Source of the DNA: Microbacterium sp. AK031
GTDB taxonomy: Bacteria > Actinomycetota > Actinomycetes > Actinomycetales > Microbacteriaceae
Assembly: GCF_024807145.1 (NCBI RefSeq)
Contig: NZ_JANUCA010000007.1
Coordinates: forward strand, 1 to 64,000
Length of the DNA: 64,000 nucleotides
Direction: 5' to 3'
Each line of letters opens with the position of its first letter. The first letter of the stretch is position 1. This document shows, in pieces, positions 33,391 through 41,834 of this stretch. The position numbers were made by a program, and so were the translations under genes. Below the pieces are notes generated by a model. That model saw only the letters and a program-made list of their open reading frames with translations, ran no database searches and was not told where the DNA came from.

Positions 33391-33548
33391 GTGATTACTC
33401 CTTCATTACCGTGAGACCGGACGGCCTCACCCAAGATCCCTTGTCTGCGCGCCGCACCTCTTCGACGCTTCGACAAGCTCGGCGATCGGAAGAGGGAGAC
33501 AGCACACGAACTACGCACAGGAGTGTGCGCAGACAAGGAGAGAGTCTA
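33391..33548 (-). promoter_or_regulatory. Promoter and long structured leader of rpmB-rpmG-rpsN
   Basis: TAGACT (33543-33548 on the reverse strand) is the likely -10, placing the start near 33536. The roughly 145-base leader begins with CCTTGTCTGCGC (complement of 33527-33538) and carries its reverse complement at 33439-33450, so 12-base arms can close a loop of 76 bases. A REP-like sequence (33465-33482) lies inside the loop. Ribosomal operons often use leader structures for autogenous control, which is a possibility here. Confidence 0.55.
33465..33482. repeat. REP-like repeat in the rpmB leader
   Basis: GCTTCGACAAGCTCGGCG is a degenerate copy of the CCCTTCGACAGGCTCAGGG repeat. It lies within the loop of the rpmB leader. 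Confidence 0.4.
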
Positions 33549-33556
33549 GCACGGGC

Positions 33557-34428
33557 TCAGTGATGAAATGCGCTGCCGTCATCGCGCTGCGGCATCGGGC
33601 TCTGCAGCGCGTCCAGGTGAGCGACCTCGCGGTCGATATCGGCGAGCAGCTCCGCCGCAAGATCGCGGCTCAATCCGTTTCGCACCACGATGCGCTGCAC
33701 GGTGACATCGGCGAAGCCGTCCGGCATGGGATAGGCAGGCACCAGTGTTGATCGACTGCACCCGTTCGACGCGGAAGACCCAGAGCAGGTCGGGCTGCAG
33801 GAACGGTGCGATCATCGCGCCGGACGCACCGTCGACGTGGATCGGGATGTCGAGCCCGGTCTTGTGCTGGATGTCATCGAGCGCCGCGGCGATCTGCGCG
33901 ACCGGCTCGTACACGCCGGTGTAGGTGACGCCCATGATGGCGACCACGCCGATCGTGTTCTCGTCGACGTACGAGTCGAGGTCATGACCGTCGAGGGTGA
34001 GATGGCCCTCGCTGAGCGCGTCTGGCGTGCTGCCATCGACGCTTGAGGGCGAGTCCGGCGAGCATGCTCGCCTCCGACGATCCTGTGGTCGATGTGCCGA
34101 TCGCCGTGTCGGCATCCGGCGCGTTCCACAGCTCCGCCAGCATCCGTCTGCACCGTGCCTCGATGGCCGCGGTCTCCGGATACTCGTCCTTGTCCACGAT
34201 GTTCTCGTCGAAGGCGTCGGCGTACAGCTCGCGTGACTCGTCCTCCATCCAGGTCGTGACGAAGGTCGCGAGGTTGAGTCGCGCGTTGCCGTCGAGCGAG
34301 ATCTCATCACGGATGATCTGCCGCGCGGTACTCGGCAGGGATTCGTGTTCGGGGATGGAGGTGCGTGATGCGACGGTCGATTCGCCGGCGCGCCTGAAAG
34401 TCGGTACGGCTTCGCTGTCATTCCACAT
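33557..34428 (-). pseudogene. gadB: Glutamate decarboxylase pseudogene
   Basis: Three frames each carry pieces of one glutamate decarboxylase. Frame A, from ATG 34428, covers [20 protein letters not shown] and [25 protein letters not shown]. Frame B, about 34023-33757, carries [37 protein letters not shown] and [16 protein letters not shown]. Frame C, about 33745-33557, is the C-terminus from [17 protein letters not shown]. The parts between A and B, and between B and C (with the PLP-lysine SGHK segment), are missing. A TAGGGT -10 still lies seven bases before the start. Confidence 0.88.
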
Positions 34429-34438
34429 GAGGCTCACC

Positions 34439-35089
34439 CTAACCAGTCGGTGCGGCGCCGCGTCCCCATCTGAACGCCGACACCGTGGAGTCACCCTCGA
34501 TCCAGAACCTCCAGGGGAACGCATGCGTCCCGGCGACACCCGCGACCCCGACGCGCGGCCCTGTCGCGACGCGATCGACGGGGCGCGCCAACCACAGTTC
34601 GGCGCTGGCGTCGTGCAGCATTGCTCCCGTGATGGCGTCGATTCCGTCATGGAGCGGATGCCGAAGGCCGGACACCTGCCCGAATCGACCAGGACCGCGG
34701 GCGAGGTCGCGTCCGGTCCTGCCGGATCGCTGGATCGCGGCATCCGTACCCTCCACGACGGACCCGGCGCGCAGCAGCACTCCACCTGCGATTCCATCGG
34801 GCGCGCACACGACGTTGACGCAGGAATGGATGCCGTGGCTCAGATACACGTAGAGATGCCCCGGCTCGCCCCACATCGTGGCGTTGCGCGCGGTCCTGCC
34901 CATGCGCGCGTGGGATCCGGGGTCTGCCAGCTCGCCGGTGCCGCGGCCGTGATACGCCTCGACCTCCGTGATCCGCAGCCGCACCTCGTGCCCGCCCACG
35001 ACGGTGCGCAGCTCACCACCGAGCAGTCGCGGCGCGACCTCGAGCGGCAGGGCCTCAAGGTCGATGCGGGTCGCGCGGCGGAGCGTCAT
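34439..35089 (-). CDS. mpg: 3-methyladenine DNA glycosylase (AAG/MPG family)
   Basis: A 216-residue base-excision repair enzyme of the alkyladenine glycosylase type. It contains APRLLGGELRTVVGG, ITEVEAYHGRGTGELADPGSHA (catalytic Glu in the EVEAY segment), GRTARNATMWGEPGHLYVYLSHG and RGPGRFGQVSG. It removes alkylated purines from DNA. It is the last gene of the zinc run, starting three bases after the beta-propeller gene's stop. Its TAG stop is also the first half of the -10 of the decarboxylase pseudogene. Confidence 0.94.
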   Translation of the reverse strand: MTLRRATRIDLEALPLEVAPRLLGGELRTVVGGHEVRLRITEVEAYHGRGTGELADPGSHARMGRTARNATMWGEPGHLYVYLSHGIHSCVNVVCAPDGIAGGVLLRAGSVVEGTDAAIQRSGRTGRDLARGPGRFGQVSGLRHPLHDGIDAITGAMLHDASAELWLARPVDRVATGPRVGVAGVAGTHAFPWRFWIEGDSTVSAFRWGRGAAPTG

Positions 35090-35092
35090 GGC

Positions 35093-36763
35093 TCAGAACC
35101 GCGGCGCCATCTGGCACCACGATGCGTCGAAGCCGGTGAGCACGACCATCTCCTCGCCTGAGCGCAGGTCGATCAGATGCGTCTGCAGCGTGCGCGGAAG
35201 CGGCACGAGCATGTCGTCGTAGCGGTTCTCCACCAGGTTCGGCGCCACTGTCACCGCGACATACTGTCCGCTCGGCGACGGGCACGCCTGCAGGATCGCG
35301 TTTCCGGAGTCGACGTCGAACAGCGAGGTCGCCTCGCCGTCGTCATCGACCCTGATGATCGCCTGCCCCGTCGGGAGGCCGTTCTCATCCCGCGAGACGA
35401 CGTGTCGCAGCGTGCCGCCCGGATACGGGGCGATCGTCGTCGCCGGGCCGAAGTCTGGTTCGGATGCCGCGAGCGGAGTCTCCGAGCCGTCGGCGAGGTT
35501 CAGCTCCACGGTCGCGCCGTCGGCACGCTGCACGATGGCCGTGTAGGTGCCCCGTGAGATGCCGAGCAGTCTCATGGCGATGCCCATGTTCTGCGCGCCC
35601 TCGTCACCGGATCGGTCATCGAGCGAGAGCGTGCTCGCGAAGTCGATGAACAGCACCGCGGCCGAATCCGGCACGAACTGCCACTCGGCGACGCTCGCCT
35701 CGGCATCGCCGACCTCGATGATGTGCGGCTCATCGTCGCCGCTGAGCGACTGGGTCACGAGCACGCTCGCGCGCCCGGTGTCCTCGGTGAGCTCTCGGTC
35801 GGAGTAGGTGTAGCCGACGAGCCCGCCGCGCTCGGAGACCTGCACTGAACTGACGTACCCGTCACCGGGCAGGGTCAGTTCGCGGACGTTCTCGCCGTCG
35901 TGGTCCATCACGAGGATCCGCGATCCGTCCTCGTCTTCGACCGCGACGACGAGCCGGGTCGATGTCGAGCGATAGTCGTTGATGCGCGGATGCGTGAACA
36001 CCGGCACCGCGTTCTCGCCTCCGAGATCGGTGCGGAAGATCGAGTCGTCCTCGTCGGAGCGGTTGAGCAGGAAGATCTTGGCGGCCGGCGTCGTGAACGC
36101 GGTCGAGAGGTCGGATGCCGGTCCCCCTCCGACGCCGGTGACGCCGTCGACTCTGACCGTGTACTCGGTCGCGTCATCGAGGGGGACGGTGAAGCGGATG
36201 CCGATGCTGCGGCCCGCTGCATCCACCGTGAACGGCACTGCGGGATCGACTGTGACCTGCGACTCGTCGATCTCCTGCAGCGACTGATTGGCGGTGAGGA
36301 TGACGCGGCTTCCCGAGACGTCGATGGCCTCTGCCGTGTCGACCTGCACCTGGCTGACACGGGGCCCCTGGAAGAGGCTGACCGCGCCGAGCGCGCCGAC
36401 CACGACCACGAGCACGGCGACCACCGCGAGGATCGTGTAGAGGAAGCGGCGATCGGGGCTTCCTTTCGGCTGCGGGTCGTCCTGCGACCCACGAGGGTCG
36501 GCCCGCGAGGGCTCGGCCTGCGGGGGCTCGGCTTGCGGGGACTCTTGCTGCTGGGCTTTCTGATGCGCGTCGTTGAGCGGAGCCTGCGAAGCCGTCGATG
36601 ACGAAACGGGCTGAACGATCGCGGGGAGTCGAAGCCACTCCCCCTCCGGCGCAACAGGGACGGAGGGAACAGCTGCCTCCGCAGCCTCCCGCTCCGCGGC
36701 CTCGCGGGCGGCGCGTGCCTCCGCACGGGTCTGAGGAACTTCGGGCCGATCCTCAGTACTCAT
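35093..36763 (-). CDS. Membrane-anchored TolB-like beta-propeller protein
   Basis: A 556-residue protein. An Ala/Arg/Glu-rich and Gln/Pro-rich cytoplasmic N-terminus (to about 95) precedes one transmembrane helix (RFLYTILAVVAVLVVVVGAL). An Ig/fibronectin-like domain then comes (about 125-225: VDPAVPFTVDAAGRSIGIRF), and the rest is WD/TolB-like propeller repeats (RILVMDHDGENVRELTL, SPSGQYVAVTV). No catalytic motif is seen. ATG 36763 overlaps the TIGR03943 gene by 11 bases. Being in the zinc run suggests a cell-surface scaffold or sensor, which is inference. Confidence 0.75.
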   Translation of the reverse strand: MSTEDRPEVPQTRAEARAAREAAEREAAEAAVPSVPVAPEGEWLRLPAIVQPVSSSTASQAPLNDAHQKAQQQESPQAEPPQAEPSRADPRGSQDDPQPKGSPDRRFLYTILAVVAVLVVVVGALGAVSLFQGPRVSQVQVDTAEAIDVSGSRVILTANQSLQEIDESQVTVDPAVPFTVDAAGRSIGIRFTVPLDDATEYTVRVDGVTGVGGGPASDLSTAFTTPAAKIFLLNRSDEDDSIFRTDLGGENAVPVFTHPRINDYRSTSTRLVVAVEDEDGSRILVMDHDGENVRELTLPGDGYVSSVQVSERGGLVGYTYSDRELTEDTGRASVLVTQSLSGDDEPHIIEVGDAEASVAEWQFVPDSAAVLFIDFASTLSLDDRSGDEGAQNMGIAMRLLGISRGTYTAIVQRADGATVELNLADGSETPLAASEPDFGPATTIAPYPGGTLRHVVSRDENGLPTGQAIIRVDDDGEATSLFDVDSGNAILQACPSPSGQYVAVTVAPNLVENRYDDMLVPLPRTLQTHLIDLRSGEEMVVLTGFDASWCQMAPRF

Positions 36764-37550
36764 AGGGATCCCCGGGCTCGTCGATCGCGACCACCGAGGT
36801 CGGGACGACGCGAAGTGACCCGTCGCCGTCGGCGGTGACCGTGCCGGTGACTTCGATCCACTGCCCTGTGCTGTACTGCCCCTCGCCGTTCTCGCTGGCG
36901 TCGACACTCACCGGAACCGCAGCCGGCTGAGCGTCGATCACGCAGTGGGTGATGATCATGCGGGTGAGGTTCACGGCATCCGCATCTTCACCCGGCGTGA
37001 CGAAGCCGGTCAGCGTGACGGTGGATCCGTCGTACGCCTCCGGGCGGGTGGCCGTGGCGAAGACGCTCGACCACTCCCCGACCCCGAAGGTCGTGGTGTC
37101 GGCGACGCCGAGAGTCGGGGTGTCGGAGCCTGCGAAGAGGGTGCCGGCCGCATCCGCTCGCGACATCGCGAGCTCGACGGACAACGACGCGGGCGGCAGC
37201 ACGAGACCGGCGATGACAACGCCGCTCGCGATGACTCCGGCAGAGACGACGCCGGCGACCTTGAGCGTGCGCTGAGGGGATGTCGGGGCATCCGCATCCG
37301 CATCGGCATGCCCATGATCATGGCCATGATCCGCTTCTGCGCCCAGCGGAAGCGTGCATGACCAGATCGCGCCGGCGAGCACGACCACGGCCCCTGCACA
37401 CGCGAACCAGATCGACTCAGGGCTGATGTAGAGCGTGAGCTGACCGGCGACGCCCAGGCTGAGCGTCACGATCGAGACCGCCACGGCTAGACCGAGGCCG
37501 AGCCAGCGCGTCGCGAGGGCACGCCAGCGGGGGCGGGACTGCTCAGCCAA
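36753..37550 (-). CDS. TIGR03943-family (DUF1980) protein
   Basis: A 265-residue protein with two N-terminal helices, a His/Asp linker (HGHDHGHADADADA, about 74-87), a third helix and an extracytoplasmic domain with TRMIITHCVIDAQPAAVPV and GQWIEVTGTVT, the hallmark of the TIGR03943 family. It is regularly encoded next to DUF318-type permeases, as here (8-base overlap upstream). The His/Asp linker suits metal binding. It probably works with that permease in metal handling; the transported species is unproven. Confidence 0.85.
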   Translation of the reverse strand: MAEQSRPRWRALATRWLGLGLAVAVSIVTLSLGVAGQLTLYISPESIWFACAGAVVVLAGAIWSCTLPLGAEADHGHDHGHADADADAPTSPQRTLKVAGVVSAGVIASGVVIAGLVLPPASLSVELAMSRADAAGTLFAGSDTPTLGVADTTTFGVGEWSSVFATATRPEAYDGSTVTLTGFVTPGEDADAVNLTRMIITHCVIDAQPAAVPVSVDASENGEGQYSTGQWIEVTGTVTADGDGSLRVVPTSVVAIDEPGDPYEY

Positions 37551-38586
37551 GTACGTTCACCCCGATCCCGATCGCGAAGGCGCTCATCACGACGACGGCG
37601 ACGACTCCTGCGAGAGTGCGGGTCGTGAAGGTCGTGCGCAGCAGCGCGAGCATCTTGATGTCGACCAGCGGCCCGACCAGCAGGAACGCGATCAGAGCGC
37701 CCGATGAGAACGTCGACGCGAATGACAGCGCGAAGAATGCGTCGACGTTCGAGCAGATCGCCACCGTCATCGCCAGCGCCATCATCGCGACGATGGAGAG
37801 CACGGGGTTCGATCCGATCGCGAGGAGCATGTCGCGCGGAACGAGCACCTGCACGGCGCCGGCGAGCGCAGAGCCGATCACGAGTGCGGGCATGACCGCG
37901 CGCAGCTCGATCAGGAACTGCGTGAGGCTGCGACGCGTCGGCGTGCCGTGCTCGTGCTGCACGCGCTCGCACGTGGCGGTGAACTGCTGGGTGAGCAGGG
38001 CGTCAGGCGAGGGGTGCTTGCTGTAGATCCAGCCGATCAGGTTCGCGATCAGGTAGCCGCCGACGAGTCGGGCGACCAGGATGCCGCCGTCCCACCCGAA
38101 CGCGGCATGCGTGGTGATGATGACGATCGGATTCACGATGGGCGCGGCGATCAGGAAGGTCATCGCCTCCGCCGGCGCCAATCCGCGCATCATCAGACCG
38201 CGGGCGAAGGGCACGTTGCCGCACTCGCACACCGGGATCAGCATCCCGAGCAGCGACAGCACGGCACGACGTGCCCATCCCCGCGTCGGCAGCCAACGCT
38301 GGATGAGATCCGGCGGCAGCCACACCTGCACCACGATCGACAGCACGACGCCGAGCACGACGAACGGCAGCGCCTCGATGAGCACGCTCAGTGCGAGCGT
38401 GAGACCGTCCTGCGCGCGGCTGGGCAGCGACGCCTGGAACAGTGACGGTGCGAATCTGTCGATCAGGAACAGTGCCGCGATGATGACGACGCCGATGACG
38501 ACGCCGATCCACGGCGAGCGTGGTGCGCGCGGTGTGCGACCGGATCCTGCGGCCGTCGACGCGCGCGGTGGGCTGATGATGCTCAC
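37543..38586 (-). CDS. DUF318-type permease
   Basis: A 347-residue permease with about eight helices. LIPVCECGNVPFARGLMMRGL and AAPIVNPIVIITTHAAFGW are the family signature, including the conserved CxCG cysteines; ICSNVDAFFALSFAST forms the second half of the duplicated motif. These permeases accompany TIGR03943 proteins and are often placed under metal regulators. GTG 38586 overlaps the zur stop by four bases (GTGA), so it is coupled to zur. Confidence 0.87.
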   Translation of the reverse strand: MSIISPPRASTAAGSGRTPRAPRSPWIGVVIGVVIIAALFLIDRFAPSLFQASLPSRAQDGLTLALSVLIEALPFVVLGVVLSIVVQVWLPPDLIQRWLPTRGWARRAVLSLLGMLIPVCECGNVPFARGLMMRGLAPAEAMTFLIAAPIVNPIVIITTHAAFGWDGGILVARLVGGYLIANLIGWIYSKHPSPDALLTQQFTATCERVQHEHGTPTRRSLTQFLIELRAVMPALVIGSALAGAVQVLVPRDMLLAIGSNPVLSIVAMMALAMTVAICSNVDAFFALSFASTFSSGALIAFLLVGPLVDIKMLALLRTTFTTRTLAGVVAVVVMSAFAIGIGVNVLG

Positions 38587-39002
38587 GCGGACGCGGATCC
38601 CTCAGCCGCTGCGCGCCTGCTCGCGCACGGTGTGCACAGTCCGAAGATGTCGACGACGTGCTCTGCCTCGCTGAAGCCGTGCAGCGCAGCGGTGCGCTGC
38701 GCCCAGGACTCGACATCCTTCGCCTCGATCTCGACGGTCAGCCCGCAGGATCGGCAGATCAGATGGTGATGGTGGCCCTCGGTCGAGCACGCGCGATAGA
38801 GGGCTTCACCCTCGGGGCTCTGCAGCGAATCGGCGTCGCCTGCGGTCGCCAAGCCGGACAGTGTGCGGTAGACGGTGGCGAGGCCGATGCCGGTGTTCTC
38901 CTCACGGAGCGTGGCGTGCAGGGTCTGCGCGCTCACGAAACCGCGCGCATCCGCAAGCGCTTCGCGCACTCGCTCACGCTGCCAGGTATTGCGCTGAGCC
39001 AT
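38583..39002 (-). CDS. zur: Fur-family zinc uptake regulator
   Basis: A 139-residue Fur-family repressor. The winged helix (about 1-75) includes QTLHATLREENTGIGLATVYRTLSGL; EGHHHHLICRSCGLTVEIE and GLCTPCASR provide the metal sites (two CxxC pairs). Its location with znuABC identifies it as Zur rather than Fur. It starts nine bases after znuB, yet it also has its own -10 TAGACT six bases before ATG 39002, whose first three bases are the znuB stop codon. Zur could thus be made independently of the znu promoter. Confidence 0.92.
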   Translation of the reverse strand: MAQRNTWQRERVREALADARGFVSAQTLHATLREENTGIGLATVYRTLSGLATAGDADSLQSPEGEALYRACSTEGHHHHLICRSCGLTVEIEAKDVESWAQRTAALHGFSEAEHVVDIFGLCTPCASRRAAAEGSASA

Positions 39003-39008
39003 ACCGAG

Positions 39009-39014
39009 AGTCTA
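39009..39014 (-). promoter_or_regulatory. -10 of zur embedded in the znuB stop codon
   Basis: Reading leftwards, znuB ends with TAG (39014-39012), which continues as TAGACT (39014-39009), then six bases, then the zur ATG. The spacing equals that of the other predicted leaderless genes in this window. Confidence 0.6.
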
Positions 39015-39896
39015 GGCCGCGGCGCTTATCAAGGGCTGAGAGCGGCGCTTCACTCGTGCGCGCGAGCGCTGCACCAGCCAGCATCCCGCATAGATGAGGA
39101 ACGAGATCGTCGTGATGTACGGGCTGACCGGCAGGGTGCCGGCAAGCGCGAGCAGGATGCCGCCGACCGCCGAGACGAAGCCGAACAGGGCCGCGAGCAG
39201 GGGCACCGTCAGCGGACCGGCGGCCACGCGCATGGCTGCGGCGGCCGGCGTCACCAGCAGCGCCATGACCAGCAGCGCGCCGATGATGTGCACGCTGACG
39301 GCGACGATGAGCCCGAGCAGAACCATGAACGCCAGGCTGAGCGCCCTGGTCGGGATGCCGCGGGCGGAGGCTGCGACGTTGTCGAGCGAGTCGAACCGCA
39401 GCGGGTTCCACATCACCAGCAGCCCGATCAGCACGAAGGCGCTGATGCCGATCAACCAGCCGAGGTCGGGGCTGGACACTGAGACGATCTGGCCCGTCAG
39501 CAGGCTGAAGCGGTTCGCGCTTCGCCCGTCATAGAGGGACAGGAACAGGATGCCGAGGCCGAGGCCGAACGGCATCAGCACACCCACGATGGAATTACGA
39601 TCGCGCGCCTTGGAACCGAGGATGCCGATCAGGATCGCAGCGACCACGGCTCCGCCGAGGGATCCGGCCACGACGCTGCCGCCGAACAGCAGGGCCGCAG
39701 CGGCACCGGCGAACGACAGCTCGCTCACACCGTGCACGGCGAAGGCGAGGTCGCGCTGCATGACGAAGACGCCGATCAGGCCGCCGACGATGCCGAGCAC
39801 GGCTCCGGCGATGATCGAGTTCGCGAGAAGGGCGACGAGCGCGCCGTAGTCCTGGAATGAGAAGACGTCTCCCCAGTCGATGAAGGGCACCATCAT
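39012..39896 (-). CDS. znuB: Zinc ABC transporter permease
   Basis: A 294-residue ABC-3 family permease with eight to nine helices. RDLAFAVHGVSELSFAGAAAALL and VSVHIIGALLVMALLVTPAAAAM are diagnostic. It forms the channel for zinc imported by ZnuA and powered by ZnuC. Its ATG overlaps the znuC stop (ATGA). Its TAG stop overlaps the predicted -10 of zur. Confidence 0.95.
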   Translation of the reverse strand: MMVPFIDWGDVFSFQDYGALVALLANSIIAGAVLGIVGGLIGVFVMQRDLAFAVHGVSELSFAGAAAALLFGGSVVAGSLGGAVVAAILIGILGSKARDRNSIVGVLMPFGLGLGILFLSLYDGRSANRFSLLTGQIVSVSSPDLGWLIGISAFVLIGLLVMWNPLRFDSLDNVAASARGIPTRALSLAFMVLLGLIVAVSVHIIGALLVMALLVTPAAAAMRVAAGPLTVPLLAALFGFVSAVGGILLALAGTLPVSPYITTISFLIYAGCWLVQRSRARVKRRSQPLISAAA

Positions 39897-40750
39897 GCGA
39901 CTTCTCCTGCGTCGTGGTCGTGATGCGGCTCGGCGTCCGGCACTCCGACGACGACGAGGCGGTCACCGGCACGGAGCACGAAGACCGGGGTGCCGTACAG
40001 ATCGGTGAGCACACGACTCTGCAGCACCTCGTCGGGGGTGCCGAGCACGAAGCGTCCGCCGGCGATGTAGAGGATGCGGTCGACTCTGCCGAGGATCGGG
40101 TTGATGTCGTGCGTCACGAACAGCACGGCGGCATCGCGGTCTCGACGCTGTCGGTCGATGATGTCGGTGATGCCGAGCTGATTGGCGAGGTCGAGATTCG
40201 ACAGCGGTTCGTCGCAGAGCAGGAGGGTCGGTGCGTCAGCGAGGGCCTGGCCGACCCGCAGCCGCTGCTGCTCCCCGCCGGAGAGCAGACCGACGCGGCG
40301 GTCGGCGAAATGCGAGGCGCCGACACCTTCGAGCAGCGCATCCACCCGCGCGCGATCCCCACGGCGCGGGATGGGCAGCCCGAATCGAGTGCCGTTGACG
40401 CCGAGCGCGACCACGTCGCGTGCGCGCATGCTCGTGTCGGGAGGAAGGGGGCGCTGCTGGGGGATGTAGCCGATGCGAGGATTACCGCGGCGCACGGGGT
40501 GACCTGCGACGCGGATGCTGCCGGCGCTCAGCGGCTGGAGGCCGAGGATCGCCCGCATGAGCGTGGTCTTGCCGGAGCCCGACGGCCCGAGCACGGCGAT
40601 GAACTCACCGGGCTCGACCGTGAGATCGAGTCCGGACCAGAGCTCACGGTGTCCGCGATGAAGCGCCGCACCACTGATCTCGAGCACGGACGCTGACCCG
40701 TCCGGCCCCTGAACCTGTCGAAGGGTCGCGCCGGATTCCCCCGCACTCAC
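39893..40750 (-). CDS. znuC: Zinc ABC transporter ATP-binding protein
   Basis: A 285-residue ATPase. Walker A is GPSGSGKTT, the signature LLSGGEQQRLRVGQAL, Walker B LLCDEPLSNLDL, and the switch His lies in FVTHDINPI. GTG 40750 overlaps the znuA stop (GTGA). The first ~22 residues before VLEISGAALHRG are unusual: they are encoded by a REP-like repeat (GATLRQVQGP), so the true start may be internal or the N-terminus may be repeat-derived. Confidence 0.93.
   Translation of the reverse strand: MSAGESGATLRQVQGPDGSASVLEISGAALHRGHRELWSGLDLTVEPGEFIAVLGPSGSGKTTLMRAILGLQPLSAGSIRVAGHPVRRGNPRIGYIPQQRPLPPDTSMRARDVVALGVNGTRFGLPIPRRGDRARVDALLEGVGASHFADRRVGLLSGGEQQRLRVGQALADAPTLLLCDEPLSNLDLANQLGITDIIDRQRRDRDAAVLFVTHDINPILGRVDRILYIAGGRFVLGTPDEVLQSRVLTDLYGTPVFVLRAGDRLVVVGVPDAEPHHDHDAGEVA
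40710..40727. repeat. REP-like repeat inside the znuC 5' end
   Basis: CCTGAACCTGTCGAAGGG, a variant of the CCTGAGCCTGTCGAAGGG repeat common in high-GC bacteria. Related copies lie at 33465-33482 and 43735-43752. Here it falls within codons 9-15 of znuC. Confidence 0.5.
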
Positions 40751-41799
40751 TGCTGGAGTGCGGCGGCGAGGTCCTGGATCGCATCGCGCATCCACTCAGA
40801 GTACGACGATCCTTCCTCGAGCAGCTCCGTGAACGCCACGACGGGGACGCCAGCGGCCTCCGCCGCTGCTTCGACACGCTGGGTCTCGGAACCACCGGTC
40901 TGTGCGTTCGTGAGCAGCGCCTTCACCTGGCCGCTGTCGATGACGTCGAGAGCGGCCAGCAGCGTCGCAGGTGCGACGTCGGTGCCCTCTTCGACAGCCT
41001 CAGCGAATCCCTCCGGCGTCACATCGGTGAGACCTGCGGCCGCGGCGATGTAACCGGGGAGGGGCTCGGTGAGGAAGACGGATGCGCCGCCGGCCTCGGT
41101 GCCGAGCGTCTCGAGCTCGGCTTCGAAGCCCTCGAGGTCGCTGACGATCTCGGCTGCCGCGGCCGTGAAGTCGGCTTCGCCCTCGGGGTCGATCTCACTG
41201 AACTCCGCCGCGATGCCCTCGACGACGTGGATCATCGTGTGCGGGTCGAACCAGATGTGCTCGTTGAAGCCCTCGATGTGGTCGTGACCCTCGGGGCCTT
41301 CTTCTTCGGCGTGGCCGTGGCCTTCTTCTTCGGCGTGGTCGTGACCCTCTTCCGCGGCGTGGTCGTGAGCTTCCTCTTCAGCGTGCTCGTCTTCAGCGTG
41401 CTCGTGAGAATCAGCATCCTTGTGACCCTCGTTGCCGGGGTAGTCGTGCGAGAACTCGGCCGCGGTAAGCACGTGCACGTCGGAGTCGCCGATCAGGGTG
41501 TCGATGAACGAGTCGTACCCGCCGCCGTTCTCGATGACGAGCTCGGCATCCTGCACCGTGAGGCGGTCGCGGGCGGATGCCTCATACGAGTGCGGGTCCT
41601 GCGAAGCGGACGTGATGATCGACGTCACCTCGACGCGATCGCCGCCGATCTGCTCGGCGATCGCGCCGTAGACGTTGGTGCTGGCGACGATCTGGATCAC
41701 ATCCTTGCCACCGCTCTCGGATGCGGCGGTGGCGGAGCATCCGGTCAGGACGAGTGCGGACACAGATGCGACAGCGAGAGCGAGGACGGGCTTCTTCAT
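40747..41799 (-). CDS. znuA: Zinc-binding lipoprotein of a znu transporter
   Basis: A 350-residue lipoprotein with lipobox LTGC (18-21). Zinc ligands are likely His70 (ASQDPHSYE), the His in NEHIWFDPHTM (181-187) and the later Asp/His. Between 126 and 174 is a His/Glu repeat region (EEGHDHAEEEGHGHAEEEG) typical of ZnuA metal-collecting loops. ATG 41799 has TAGAAT seven bases upstream (41807-41812) and a Zur-like box just beyond, so transcription should rise in zinc starvation. It heads a run of eight overlapping or adjacent genes ending at mpg. Confidence 0.96.
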   Translation of the reverse strand: MKKPVLALAVASVSALVLTGCSATAASESGGKDVIQIVASTNVYGAIAEQIGGDRVEVTSIITSASQDPHSYEASARDRLTVQDAELVIENGGGYDSFIDTLIGDSDVHVLTAAEFSHDYPGNEGHKDADSHEHAEDEHAEEEAHDHAAEEGHDHAEEEGHGHAEEEGPEGHDHIEGFNEHIWFDPHTMIHVVEGIAAEFSEIDPEGEADFTAAAAEIVSDLEGFEAELETLGTEAGGASVFLTEPLPGYIAAAAGLTDVTPEGFAEAVEEGTDVAPATLLAALDVIDSGQVKALLTNAQTGGSETQRVEAAAEAAGVPVVAFTELLEEGSSYSEWMRDAIQDLAAALQQ

Positions 41800-41816
41800 G
41801 CCGTCGATTCTACACG

Positions 41817-41834
41817 CTAATGATAACCATTCTC
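41817..41834 (-). promoter_or_regulatory. Zur-like box of the znu operon
   Basis: TGAGAATGGTTATCATTA on the reverse strand matches the TGANAATNNTTATCA-type Fur/Zur palindrome with weak asymmetry. It lies five to twenty-two bases upstream of the znuA -10 TAGAAT and covers the -35 position. Repression by zinc-loaded Zur encoded in the same run is the natural reading. Confidence 0.78.
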
